50,970 nucleotides of DNA from Beijerinckiaceae bacterium (GTDB lineage: Bacteria > Pseudomonadota > Alphaproteobacteria > Rhizobiales > Beijerinckiaceae): assembly GCA_947478405.1 (NCBI GenBank), contig CANJVX010000021.1, forward strand, positions 1 through 50,970, read 5' to 3'. Position 1 is the first letter of the stretch. Every line of letters starts with the position of its first letter. The notes beneath the pieces are model-generated. The model worked only from the letters and a program-made list of their open reading frames with translations, did not search any database and was not told the DNA's origin. The translations under genes and the position numbers were made by a program. Positions 35,687-44,148 of this stretch are shown one piece after another.

Positions 35687-37099
35687 ATGGCCGAACCAGA
35701 AAACAAGAAGGTCCTCGTGGCCGGAGAAAGCCTGCGGGACGAGGGCGGTGAAATCCGGTCGGGCTTCGTCGAGGCCGTTGCCACATCCATTGAGGATGGC
35801 AATGCCGATGAGCTGCGCCAATTGGCGGGCGATCTCCATGAGGCTGATCTTGGCTCGCTGATTGAGGCGCTCGACCCTGACCTGCGCACGCGCTTGGTCG
35901 AATTGCTCGGCGATGATTTCGACTTTGCTGCGCTCACCGAAGTGGATGAGCGCGTCCGCGAAGACATTCTCGAAGACCTGCCAGCAGAGACCGTGGCCGA
36001 AGGTGTGCGCGATCTTGAGAGCGATGACGTTGTTACGCTGCTTGAATATCTCGACCCCGAAGATCAGGAAGAGATTCTCGAAGCGCTTCCGGCGTTGGAT
36101 CGTCTTGCCATCCAGCGCTCGCTCGACTATCCGGAGAATTCCGCAGGTCGTCTGATGCAGACGACCTTGGTGCGCACGCCTCCCTTCTGGACGGCGGGGC
36201 AGACGCTCGATCATATTCACGATATTTCCGACGATGATTTGCCGGATTCTTTTTTCGAGGTTTTCGTCGTTGATCCGGCCTATCGTCTGCTGGGCAATAT
36301 TTTCCTCGACAAGCTGGTGCGCGCGCGTCGCTCCTCCAAGCTCGAAGAATTGATGGATCCTGATCGCCGCCGCGTGATCGTGACAGATGATCAGGAAGAG
36401 GTCGCGCGCTTCTTCGAGCGCTATAATCTTGTCTCTGCGCCTGTTGTGGACGAGGCCGACCGACTGGTGGGCGTCATCACCATTGACGACATCGTGGACG
36501 TGATCCGTGAAGAAGCGTCTGAGGATATTGGCGCGCTGGGTGGCGTGAGCCCGCAAGAAGAATTGTCAGATACGGTTTGGTGGATCACCAAGAGCCGTTT
36601 CACCTGGCTCATCGTCAATCTGATCACCGCCTTTATCGCCTCCAGTGTGATCGGCCTGTTTGAAGATCAGGTGCAAAAAATGGTCGCGCTGGCTGTGCTG
36701 GTGCCGATTGTGGCCAGCCAAGGCGGCAATGCTGCAACACAGACCATGACGGTGGCCGTGCGCGCATTGGCAACACGCGAGCTGACGCGTGCCAATGCCT
36801 GGCGCGTGGTGCGCCGTGAAGTGATGGTGGGCTGCATCAACGGCATTGGCTTTGGCATTATCACCGGCATTGCGGCTGCCACTTGGTTCGGCATGGCCTC
36901 GCTCGGCTTCGTGATTGCGCTGGCCATGTTCACCAATCTGGTGGCCGGCGCGGCGGGCGGTATTCTCATTCCGATGGTGCTGGAAAAATTCGATGCCGAT
37001 CCGGCCGTTTCCTCGGGCGCCTTTGTCACAACAGTGACCGATGTGGTCGGCAATTTCGCCTTTCTGGGCATTGCGACCTTGTGGTTCAAGCTCTGGTAG
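35687..37099 (+). CDS. mgtE: Magnesium transporter MgtE
   Basis: A 470-residue inner-membrane Mg2+ channel. The cytosolic MgtE N domain (about 40-145) has the acidic superhelical repeats (for example LPAETVAEGVRDLESDDVVT). Two CBS modules follow (about 145-275, ending GVITIDDIVDVIREEASEDI). Five TM helices close the protein, with PIVASQGGNAATQTMTVAVR as the pore signature. The ATG at 35687 is preferred to an in-frame start 33 nt earlier. Confidence 0.95.
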   Translation: MAEPENKKVLVAGESLRDEGGEIRSGFVEAVATSIEDGNADELRQLAGDLHEADLGSLIEALDPDLRTRLVELLGDDFDFAALTEVDERVREDILEDLPAETVAEGVRDLESDDVVTLLEYLDPEDQEEILEALPALDRLAIQRSLDYPENSAGRLMQTTLVRTPPFWTAGQTLDHIHDISDDDLPDSFFEVFVVDPAYRLLGNIFLDKLVRARRSSKLEELMDPDRRRVIVTDDQEEVARFFERYNLVSAPVVDEADRLVGVITIDDIVDVIREEASEDIGALGGVSPQEELSDTVWWITKSRFTWLIVNLITAFIASSVIGLFEDQVQKMVALAVLVPIVASQGGNAATQTMTVAVRALATRELTRANAWRVVRREVMVGCINGIGFGIITGIAAATWFGMASLGFVIALAMFTNLVAGAAGGILIPMVLEKFDADPAVSSGAFVTTVTDVVGNFAFLGIATLWFKLW

Positions 37100-37146
37100 C
37101 TACGCATTAACCGGCTGTTGAGAGGCGCGGCTCTATTCATCGTGCC

Positions 37147-37884
37147 ATGCGCACACCTCGTCTCCTGATTGCGGCTTTGGTCGCTGCCACGCTTGCCGGA
37201 TGCGGCGGGCCTCGTCTTCCTGCGGGCTCGCAATTCAGCGGGCCTTATCCCACCGATTTTGAAGTGCACGGCATCGATGTTTCCAAATATCAGGGCGACA
37301 TTGATTGGAATGCCGCGCGCCGAGGTGGTGTGGAATTTGCCTGGATCAAAGCGACCGAGGGCGCTGATCACGTCGATTCCAAATTCCAGCAGAATTGGCA
37401 GGCCGCAAAACAAGCAGGCATTCCCCGTGGCGCCTATCACTTCGTGTGGTGGTGTCGCGATCCGCGTGCAGAGATCGAATGGTTCAAGGCCAATGTGCCC
37501 AATGAGCCTGATGCTTTGCCCCCTGTGCTGGATGTCGAGGCCACGCCGGATTCAAAAAGCTGCAAGCGGACGTTGCGTCGTGAAGATGTGCTGGCAGACA
37601 TGCGCATCATGCTCACCGAGATGGAGCGCCATTACGGCAAGCGCCCGGTGATCTATGTGACGGTGGATTTCTACCAGCATGTCATGCATCCGAATGAATT
37701 TTCGGATTATCCGGTTTGGGTGCGCAGCGTGAAACATTCGCCGCCGATCACTTATCCGGGTCGGCGCTGGGCGTTCTGGCAATATCAGTCGGACGGTTCT
37801 GTGCCCGGCATCCGCGGCAAGGTGGATCGCAATGCTTTTGCGGGCAACCGCGCGCAATGGAACGCCTGGCTCCAAGGACGCTAA
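37147..37884 (+). CDS. GH25 lysozyme-like lipoprotein
   Basis: A 245-residue protein with a lipoprotein signal peptide and lipobox LAGC (Cys19). The GH25 domain starts GIDVSKYQGDIDW, with Asp44, and carries PPVLDVEATPDSKSC, with Asp129 and Glu131; Asp/Glu pairs in these positions are catalytic in the family. AFWQYQSDGSVPGI is the typical C-terminal motif. It probably cuts peptidoglycan from the outer or inner membrane. It lies 47 nt after mgtE, possibly cotranscribed. Confidence 0.93.
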   Translation: MRTPRLLIAALVAATLAGCGGPRLPAGSQFSGPYPTDFEVHGIDVSKYQGDIDWNAARRGGVEFAWIKATEGADHVDSKFQQNWQAAKQAGIPRGAYHFVWWCRDPRAEIEWFKANVPNEPDALPPVLDVEATPDSKSCKRTLRREDVLADMRIMLTEMERHYGKRPVIYVTVDFYQHVMHPNEFSDYPVWVRSVKHSPPITYPGRRWAFWQYQSDGSVPGIRGKVDRNAFAGNRAQWNAWLQGR

Positions 37885-37959
37885 CACCCGTCACGGCTTG
37901 GGCTCACACTCGCCATGACGGCGTGGGTTTGCTAGCATCCCGACCATAGGAGAAACGCC

Positions 37960-38580
37960 ATGCTGAAACTCTGGGGCCGTCTGAATTCACTCAATGTGCA
38001 GAAAGTTGTTCTGGCGCTCGAGGAAATTGGTCTTCCCTATGAGCGCATCGATGCGGGGCTGCAGTTTGGCCATAACAAGACGCCCGAATATCTGGCCAAA
38101 AATCCTATGGGTCTTGTGCCCACCCTCGAAGAGGATGGATTTGTCCTGTGGGAGAGCAATGCCATCACGCGCTATCTCTGCGCCAAATATGCGCCGGGCA
38201 CACTTTATTATGACGATCTGCGCGCGCGTGCAGATGCTGAGCGCTGGATGGATTGGCAGGGCCCGACTTTGAACAATGCTCTGGTGCCGGCTTTCTACAA
38301 TCTTGTGCGCGTTGCAGAAGACAAGCGCGACATGGCGGCGGTTGAAACCTCGCGCGTGAAGACCATCGAGCTGATGGCCATGTTTGATGCGCATCTGAAG
38401 GGACGCGATTTTGTTGCGGGCGGGCAATTCGGCTTTGGCGACATCGGCATGCTGCCTATTATTCATCGCTGGCTGAATATGCCCTGCACGCTGGCGCCTG
38501 TGCCCCATGCACAGGCCTGGTACCAGCGTTTGATGCAGAGGCCCGCCTGTCAGCGCGTCCTCACGCTGCCGCTCAGCTGA
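37960..38580 (+). CDS. Glutathione S-transferase family protein
   Basis: A 206-residue two-domain GST. The thioredoxin-like domain (1 to about 80) starts LKLWGRLNSLNVQKVVLALE and carries NPMGLVPTLEEDGFVLWESN (cis-Pro and the ES pair that binds glutathione). The helical domain ends with AGGQFGFGDIGMLPIIHRWL (N-capping motif). A candidate active-site Ser/Asn is in the N-terminal loop. AGGAG precedes the start. Substrate unknown. Confidence 0.92.
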   Translation: MLKLWGRLNSLNVQKVVLALEEIGLPYERIDAGLQFGHNKTPEYLAKNPMGLVPTLEEDGFVLWESNAITRYLCAKYAPGTLYYDDLRARADAERWMDWQGPTLNNALVPAFYNLVRVAEDKRDMAAVETSRVKTIELMAMFDAHLKGRDFVAGGQFGFGDIGMLPIIHRWLNMPCTLAPVPHAQAWYQRLMQRPACQRVLTLPLS

Positions 38581-38946
38581 TCAGGCCTCGTCATCATCCT
38601 CAATGACAGGCGCGCCTTCTGCACCTGGAAGTCCCAGCCGATAGATGCCACGAAATTTTTCGGGGTCAGCGGGTTCGCCTTTGCGATAGATGACAATCTT
38701 GCCATTGCGCGCCAGACCAATGGCAGCATTGCGCACTTCGCGCGCCCATGTGCCAGCACTCGCATCATCGCCCTTTCGGCCTTCGGCAAAATGTTTGGCG
38801 ACAACCATCGGGGAAATCACACGGCCTTCGCCCTTCTCATGGCAAAGGCGCATGATCAGCGCTTCGAGCGTTGGTCTGTTCTTGGGCGTTTTTTCCAGCT
38901 TCTTTCTTTCGGGTTTCTTTTTTTCAGTTTTCTTTTTTTTGGTCAT
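38581..38946 (-). CDS. DUF3253 family protein
   Basis: A 121-residue protein. The first 24 residues are almost all Lys, Glu and Pro (MTKKKKTEKKKPERKK), then a winged-helix-like DUF3253 domain: LEALIMRLCHEKGEGRVISP, TWAREVRNAAIGLARNGKIV and FRGIYRLGLP. Function unknown; the basic tail and fold would suit nucleic-acid binding, but that is inference. Its start overlaps the DUF599 stop by 4 nt, and it is immediately convergent with the GST gene. Confidence 0.82.
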   Translation of the reverse strand: MTKKKKTEKKKPERKKLEKTPKNRPTLEALIMRLCHEKGEGRVISPMVVAKHFAEGRKGDDASAGTWAREVRNAAIGLARNGKIVIYRKGEPADPEKFRGIYRLGLPGAEGAPVIEDDDEA

Positions 38947-39650
38947 TCGCTTTTCTCTGGTGTCTCGTAGGTGATAGCTTCATGGGCATCGGAGACAAAT
39001 TGGCGCGCCGACATCACCACAAGAACAGCGGCTGTTGTTGCAATAAAGGCATATGGCCCGGCAAACCAGCCGAAATAGGCCAGCGCAAAGAAGAAGGCGC
39101 GCTGGCCGCGGGTGAAATGGCGGCCGGCGGCAATGTTCATTTGTGCAGCGCGCATGGCGGTGCGGCGGCGTTCTTTCGGGTCAGGTGAGCTTTTTTGCGG
39201 CGTCGCGCCGACCAGGATCGCCGTGTAATTGAACAGGCGATAGGACCAGGCGAATTTGAAAAAGGCATAGCCGAATATCAAAATGAGTCCGAGAATCTTG
39301 ATTTCCCAGACCATGCGCGATTGATCCGCGCCAAAGGGCAGGTCCGCGAAAATTTTCAACAGGTCGTCGGTGGCGCGCAAAAGGGCCGAGACACCACCGA
39401 TGGCCAGTAGCGATGTCGAGGCAAAAAAGGCCGTACCATTTTGCAGCGAGGCCATGAGAGACGCGTCCATAATGCGGTTCTCGCGCTCGGACATTTCCAG
39501 CATCCAGCGAACGCGGTAGCGGTCCATCATTGTATTGAGCCCCCTCTGCGCGCCCGGCCCGTAGCCCAGCAGCAGATGATAAGCAGCCCATGCGGCGACG
39601 AAAAAGCCGAAGGCGATCATGTCAGGCGCCGTGAGGCTGATGTCTTTCAA
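38943..39650 (-). CDS. DUF599 family membrane protein
   Basis: A 235-residue inner-membrane protein with about four TM segments (about 10-30, 70-90, 105-130, 190-215). The DUF599 signatures MDASLMASLQNGTAFFASTS and RLFNYTAILVGATP are present. The start appears to be TTG at 39650; an ATG at 39620 would remove ten residues. Function unknown. It is translationally coupled to the DUF3253 gene. Confidence 0.85.
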   Translation of the reverse strand: MKDISLTAPDMIAFGFFVAAWAAYHLLLGYGPGAQRGLNTMMDRYRVRWMLEMSERENRIMDASLMASLQNGTAFFASTSLLAIGGVSALLRATDDLLKIFADLPFGADQSRMVWEIKILGLILIFGYAFFKFAWSYRLFNYTAILVGATPQKSSPDPKERRRTAMRAAQMNIAAGRHFTRGQRAFFFALAYFGWFAGPYAFIATTAAVLVVMSARQFVSDAHEAITYETPEKSE

Positions 39651-39796
39651 GGCTAAGGTCCGGTTTGGAGGAATCGGGGTGGGTGGAGACTACAGGGCCG
39701 GGCGCTGCTTCGCGACTCTCGTCCTGATTGGGGCTGCCATGCGCGTGTTTTATGGCTAGGCTATAGCATTGATCTTGAGGCTCAGGGGACAGCATC

Positions 39797-40555
39797 ATGC
39801 AAGGAGCAGGCGGCATTGCCCTGGTGACGGGCGCTGGATCGGGCATTGGCCGGGCGACGGCTCTGGCGCTAGCGGAGGCAGGCTGGACACTTGTTCTCGC
39901 CGGTCGGCGACCCGATCCGCTGGAAGAGGTTGCAAATATGATCCGCAAATCGGGCGGCGTAGCGCTGTCCGTGCCGACAGATGTAGCCGATGAAGACAGT
40001 GTGGCAGCTTTGTTTGAAGAGGTGCAGCGGCTTTATGGCCGCCTCGACTTGCTGTTCAACAATGCAGGCCTCTTTTCACCGGCGGTTTTGCTGGAAGATC
40101 TGACCTATGCGCAATGGCGGCAGGTTGTAGACGTCAATCTGTCAGGCGTGTTTTTGTGCACGCGCGCGGCCTTCCGGCTGATGAAGGCGCAAGATCCTAT
40201 GGGAGGGCGCATCATCAACAATGGCTCGATCTCGGCCCATGTGCCGCGCCCTAATTCTGCGCCTTACACATCGACCAAACATGCGGTTACCGGTCTCACC
40301 AAGGCGGCGGCGCTCGATGGGCGCAAATATAATATTGCAGTTGGCCAGATTGATATCGGCAATGCCGAGACGGATATGGTGGCTCGGATGAAGACGGGCG
40401 TGCCGCAGGCCGATGGTCGCATCATGCCCGAAGCCGTGATGGATGTGATCCATGCCGCCAAGGCGGTGGTCAATATGGCCAGTCTGCCGCTTGACGCGAA
40501 TGTGCTGTTCATGACCGTCATGGCGACAAAAATGCCCTTTGTCGGGCGCGGCTGA
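39797..40555 (+). CDS. SDR-family oxidoreductase
   Basis: A 252-residue classical short-chain dehydrogenase. TGAGSGIG (11-18) binds NAD(P), NNAG follows at about 90, and the catalytic residues are Ser144 (NNGSISAH), Tyr157 and Lys161 (PYTSTKHA). Arg42/43 after the second strand (LAGRRPD) suggests NADP preference. The substrate is unknown. It starts 147 nt from the divergent DUF599 gene and is followed by the DUF1489 gene after 18 nt. Confidence 0.92.
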   Translation: MQGAGGIALVTGAGSGIGRATALALAEAGWTLVLAGRRPDPLEEVANMIRKSGGVALSVPTDVADEDSVAALFEEVQRLYGRLDLLFNNAGLFSPAVLLEDLTYAQWRQVVDVNLSGVFLCTRAAFRLMKAQDPMGGRIINNGSISAHVPRPNSAPYTSTKHAVTGLTKAAALDGRKYNIAVGQIDIGNAETDMVARMKTGVPQADGRIMPEAVMDVIHAAKAVVNMASLPLDANVLFMTVMATKMPFVGRG

Positions 40556-40573
40556 CCGGCTAGACGAAGCCCT

Positions 40574-41011
40574 ATGGCATTGCATCTCATCAAACTCTGT
40601 GTCGGCGCGGATTCGATCAAGGACCTTGAGGACTGGATCGAGATACGGCTGAAGCAGATGAAAAAGGCCGGGCTTAAGCCCGAGCAATATCATACGACGC
40701 GCATGCTGCCCAAGCGGGGCGAGGAAATCCTCGAGGGTGGCTCGCTCTATTGGGTGATCAAAGGCCAGATTGCGGCGCGCCAAGAGATGCGCGACATTCG
40801 CCCCTTCACCGATGGCGAAGGCGTTTCGCGGTGCCATCTTGTGCTGGAGCCTAAAGTTCTTCCGGTGATGCCGCGCCCATGCCGCCCGTTTCAGGGTTGG
40901 CGCTATTTGAAAGATGAAGAAGCACCGCGTGATCTGGGTGCAGATGGCGGCGATCTTGCCGACATGCCCGAAGAGCTACGGCGCGAATTACGTGAACTCG
41001 GATTGCTCTGA
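40574..41011 (+). CDS. DUF1489 family protein
   Basis: A 145-residue soluble protein of the alphaproteobacterial DUF1489 family, recognised from MALHLIKLCVGADSIKDLED, TTRMLPKRGEEILEGGSLYW and RPCRPFQGWRYLK. No catalytic motif is known. Its TGA overlaps the next ATG (TGATG), so it is coupled to the membrane J-protein. Confidence 0.88.
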   Translation: MALHLIKLCVGADSIKDLEDWIEIRLKQMKKAGLKPEQYHTTRMLPKRGEEILEGGSLYWVIKGQIAARQEMRDIRPFTDGEGVSRCHLVLEPKVLPVMPRPCRPFQGWRYLKDEEAPRDLGADGGDLADMPEELRRELRELGLL

Positions 41012-41727
41012 TGATTATCAATCTCCTCATCGCTCTGGCAATTATTTTTGCGGTCTATCAGGCGATCCGCTTTGCCGGTCGTGCGCCACCCAAAATGCTG
41101 GTGCGGGCCACCAAAATGGCGGGCGGGGCGGCAGCATGTGCTGTGGCATTGTTTTTGTTTTTGCGCGGGCATACGGAAATAGCTTTGGCGCTGGTTGGGC
41201 TTGGTGCCTGGTTTGCTGGCTTTGGGGTGGCCCCACACTGGCTTGAAAAATTCACCGGCCGCAAAGGCGGGGCGCGTCAACGCTCAGCGATGATCGAACT
41301 GGAGATTGATCCCAAAAATGGTTCGATGCAGGGCGTGGTTTTGGCTGGCATGTACGAAGGGCGCCAGCTCGGTGAACTGACGCCCGCAGAATGCGATGAA
41401 TTGTATCGGGATGCTTTTGCAGCGGACGCTGCCGGCGCGCGTCTTTTAGAGATTTATTTTGACCGCCGTTTTCCCGGATGGCGTCCGGCAAGCCAGAACG
41501 ATGCGGATGCGAGCGCTGTCGACGCGCGGCGCGCTCATTTCAGCGGCGCGATGACCGAAGATGAAGCTTATCAAGTCCTGGGGCTTCAGAAGGGCGCCAC
41601 GCGTGACGAAATCACGGGAGCGCATCGCGCCCTCATGAAGAAACTGCATCCCGACCACGGGGGGACGACGGCGCTGGCTGCGCGCGTCAACGAGGCCAAG
41701 GAAATCCTGATGCGTCGTCATCAGTGA
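41011..41727 (+). CDS. Membrane-anchored J-domain protein
   Basis: A 238-residue protein with an N-terminal membrane part (helices at about 2-18 and 33-78), a middle soluble domain (about 90-170) and a C-terminal J domain (about 180-238). The J domain carries DEAYQVLGLQKGATRDEITG and the HPD motif (KKLHPDHGG) that stimulates DnaK. The layout recalls Pam18/TIM14-like and DjlA-type proteins, with the J domain facing the cytosol. Its client is unknown. It ends 6 nt from the convergent carboxypeptidase gene. Confidence 0.88.
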   Translation: MIINLLIALAIIFAVYQAIRFAGRAPPKMLVRATKMAGGAAACAVALFLFLRGHTEIALALVGLGAWFAGFGVAPHWLEKFTGRKGGARQRSAMIELEIDPKNGSMQGVVLAGMYEGRQLGELTPAECDELYRDAFAADAAGARLLEIYFDRRFPGWRPASQNDADASAVDARRAHFSGAMTEDEAYQVLGLQKGATRDEITGAHRALMKKLHPDHGGTTALAARVNEAKEILMRRHQ

Positions 41728-41733
41728 ACTCCG

Positions 41734-43248
41734 TTAATTGCGCGTGGTGAAGCAGCTCATCCCTGAGCGCTTCAGAGATTTGCAGGCAGCTTCCGCTTGT
41801 GTTTCCGAAAGACCGGCAAAACGCGCGCGATAGACCGTTTGGCGGCCCTTGCTGATTTTTTCCGTCATCGGTGTGGCTTTTGCGAGCGTGCCCTTGCTGA
41901 CGCCTTTGGCGCGCGAGATGAGGGCTTGGGCTTTGCCAGGCGCATCTGTCGCGCCGACCTGAATCATCACGCCCTTGGTTTTCGGAGCTTGTGGCTTCTC
42001 AACGGCTGCGACCTTCTTGGTCGGCGTTGCCGGCTCGGCGCGCGCATATTTGGGCTCGGCGCGATTGGTCATTTTCGGCGCGGGCGCATCTTTCGCGCCT
42101 TGGGTCCAGCGCATGCCATTCGCTTGGGCTGGCGGCACAACGGCGGCCGCACTCAGTGCAGGGCGATTGGCATTGTCGAGCGAAACGCCCTGATAGCCGA
42201 CGGGTTCGGTGGAGGCGACCTGCACGGGACGGGCGGGTGCTGCTTCATTCTCGACGCGCGAGACTTGTACGCGCGTTTCAGGTTTTGCTTGTTCTTTGGC
42301 ATGGGCCTTTGCGGTCATCACCGGTTCCAAACGCGCCGAGGCGAAGACAGACGGTGCTGTTTTTACGCGCGAGGCGTATTGAATCTTGTCTTCGATCAGG
42401 TTCGCCATAATGCGGTCGCGTGCGGCCGCCGATTTTCCGCCCAGGACAGCCGCAACGACATGCTGTCCATCGCGGCGCACTGAAGTGAGCAGATTAAAGC
42501 CCGAGGCATTGGTATAGCCGGTCTTGATGCCATCGACGCCTTCGATGCGGCCAAGCAGATTATTGTGATTGCGGATCGACTGGCCCGCATATCGGAAGTT
42601 AGACGTGGCAAAATAGCCGTAATATTTCGGGAACCGTTCCTGAATGGCCCGGCCAAGTAATACGAGATCGCGCGCTGTGGTGACCTGACGCTTGTCGGGG
42701 AGCCCGGATGCATTGCCATAGAATGTACGTGTCATGCCGATGGAGCGCGCCTTTGCTGTCATCATGTCAGCAAAGCGCGGCTCGCTGCCGCCGATATGTT
42801 CGGCAATTGCTGCCGCAACGTCATTGGCCGAGCGCGTGACAAGTGCCTTGATCGCATCTTCGGCGGAGATTTCATCACCGGCCGAGAGATAAAGTTTTGA
42901 AGGCTTCATTGATGCGGCATGGCGTGAGATGCGGATCGGCGTATCCAATGTCATCTTGCCGCGCTCAAGCTGCTCGAACAGCATGTACAGCGTCATCACT
43001 TTCGTGACGGAGGCTGGATGGCGCAGCTCGTTCTCGGATTTTGCGTAGAGAACCTTGTTCGTGTTGGCGTCGATGACGAAGGCGGCAAAAGGCGGCGTAT
43101 AGGCTTGGCCCGCATGGGCGCGCTTGCCCTTCTTCTTTTTGGGAGCTGCAAATGCCTCTGCCGAAAGCAGGGCGAGGCTGAAAACGAGACCCACGCCAGC
43201 CAAGAGAGCAAAAGCACGACCATTCCGGCCTGCCAGACGCATCATCAT
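41734..43248 (-). CDS. D-alanyl-D-alanine carboxypeptidase with SPOR domain
   Basis: A 504-residue envelope enzyme. After a signal peptide (cut near ALLSAEAFA) the serine peptidase S11 domain has SVTK (Ser80, Lys83), SAN (140-142) and KTG (242-244). A long Ala/Pro/Lys-rich linker (about 300-420) leads to a C-terminal SPOR domain (about 425-500), which binds denuded septal glycan. This suggests a role in trimming pentapeptides at division sites. The start at 43248 follows GAGGG; an upstream in-frame start is possible. Confidence 0.92.
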   Translation of the reverse strand: MMMRLAGRNGRAFALLAGVGLVFSLALLSAEAFAAPKKKKGKRAHAGQAYTPPFAAFVIDANTNKVLYAKSENELRHPASVTKVMTLYMLFEQLERGKMTLDTPIRISRHAASMKPSKLYLSAGDEISAEDAIKALVTRSANDVAAAIAEHIGGSEPRFADMMTAKARSIGMTRTFYGNASGLPDKRQVTTARDLVLLGRAIQERFPKYYGYFATSNFRYAGQSIRNHNNLLGRIEGVDGIKTGYTNASGFNLLTSVRRDGQHVVAAVLGGKSAAARDRIMANLIEDKIQYASRVKTAPSVFASARLEPVMTAKAHAKEQAKPETRVQVSRVENEAAPARPVQVASTEPVGYQGVSLDNANRPALSAAAVVPPAQANGMRWTQGAKDAPAPKMTNRAEPKYARAEPATPTKKVAAVEKPQAPKTKGVMIQVGATDAPGKAQALISRAKGVSKGTLAKATPMTEKISKGRQTVYRARFAGLSETQAEAACKSLKRSGMSCFTTRN

Positions 43249-43402
43249 ACTTAACCCTCGACCGAGGGACGGGGCCGCGAGGCGACCGTCACCTAAAAAC
43301 CACACCTCGGTTAGACTAAGCGAACGCGGTTACGGCACAGTTAATAGCGCACTGATAGATGAAGAGAATTGGTGACTAGTCGACGGCCACCCCGCAAATC
43401 TT

Positions 43403-43451
43403 GTGCGGCGCACAATAAATTCTTGACAGAATGGTGCGCTGCACATAAATA
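43403..43451 (+). promoter_or_regulatory. Phasin promoter with two TGC-N3-GCA dyads
   Basis: TTGACA (43423-43428) and TAAATA (43446-43451) are separated by 17 nt, a strong sigma-70-type promoter. TTGTGC-GGC-GCACAA (43401-43415) lies just before the -35 element, and GTGC-GCT-GCAC (43434-43444) lies in the spacer, with centres 31 bp apart. TGC-rich dyads are known targets of PhaR, the repressor of phasin genes in alphaproteobacteria, so a PhaR operator is the likely reading. Confidence 0.65.
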
Positions 43452-43530
43452 GGATGCAACGGCAAGGTCAAAACAGACTTCTGCCGCGGATCAGCCGCCT
43501 TGAGGGCGGACCGTTGAAAGGGCAGAGACC

Positions 43531-43872
43531 ATGTTCAAGAACATCGAAGACATCCAGGCTTTCTCGAAGGAACAGATGGAAGCTGCGACCGCCACCGCGA
43601 CCGCTCTGACCAAGAGCGTCCAGCAGATCGCGGCTGAAGCCACCGATTACTCCAAGAAGTCCTTGGAAACTCAGACGGCTTTCGTTGAAAAGCTGTTTGG
43701 CGCCAAGTCACTCGACACTGCCATCCAGCTCCAGCAGGACTATGCCAAATCCTCCTACGAAGCCCTCATGGCCCAGGCCACGAAGTTTGGCGAGCTCTAT
43801 ACGGGTCTGGCCAAAGAAGCCTTCAAGCCGGTCGAAACGGCGATGGCCAAGGCCCAGTCTCTCGGCAAGTAA
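43531..43872 (+). CDS. Phasin family protein
   Basis: A 113-residue, almost wholly helical protein without Cys or Trp, starting MFKNIEDIQAFSKEQMEAAT. It has the amphipathic phasin pattern (QLQQDYAKSSYEALMAQATK, KEAFKPVETAMAKAQSLGK). Phasins coat polyhydroxyalkanoate granules. GGGCAGAG precedes the ATG. It is a single-gene unit with its own promoter and terminator. No pha synthesis gene is in the window, but pccAB share the acyl-CoA metabolism theme. Confidence 0.93.
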   Translation: MFKNIEDIQAFSKEQMEAATATATALTKSVQQIAAEATDYSKKSLETQTAFVEKLFGAKSLDTAIQLQQDYAKSSYEALMAQATKFGELYTGLAKEAFKPVETAMAKAQSLGK

Positions 43873-43907
43873 GCCAATCCACAGCGCTCTGGCGATGGTT
43901 TGTTTTG

Positions 43908-43937
43908 AGGCCCGGGTCATCCCGGGCCTTTTCTTTT
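43908..43937 (+). terminator. Rho-independent terminator of the phasin gene
   Basis: AGGCCCGGG (43908-43916) pairs perfectly with CCCGGGCCT (43921-43929) around TCAT, followed by TTTTCTTTT. It lies 35 nt after the stop. Confidence 0.93.
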
Positions 43938-44105
43938 GGGCCCCATCCACCACTTCCCGTCCGGATCATCTTGGCATGGCTATTGCCATGCACATAGACT
44001 GACAGCGGTTCTTCGGAGAGAGTCCCTCCAGCGCAAGATGCGCCGGTCGCGGCCAAATCCCGCAGGACCCGGGTAGGGTTGACCCCTTACCTTCAGCGCA
44101 CGGCA

Positions 44106-44124
44106 GACTACATGACATGTAGTC
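44106..44124. promoter_or_regulatory. Perfect 19-bp palindrome upstream of clpS
   Basis: GACTACATGACATGTAGTC is a perfect 9-1-9 dyad, 24 nt before the clpS start and 10 nt before its ribosome-binding site. TTGACC lies upstream at 44079-44084, but no convincing -10 was found. It may be an operator or a 5' UTR hairpin. The remaining part of this gap (43938-44105) shows nothing else recognisable. Confidence 0.5.
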
Positions 44125-44148
44125 AAAGATTTTGAGGACGAGAGACAA

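Noticed and set aside
37887-37925. Palindrome-like CCGTCACGG...CCATGACGGCG between the GH25 and GST genes
   Set aside because: It resembles the REP-like ends only loosely, so it is mentioned with the family but not listed as a separate repeat.
43966-44148. A 60-codon minus-strand frame upstream of clpS
   Set aside because: It spans the palindrome and probable clpS promoter, has no ribosome-binding site and no recognisable content.
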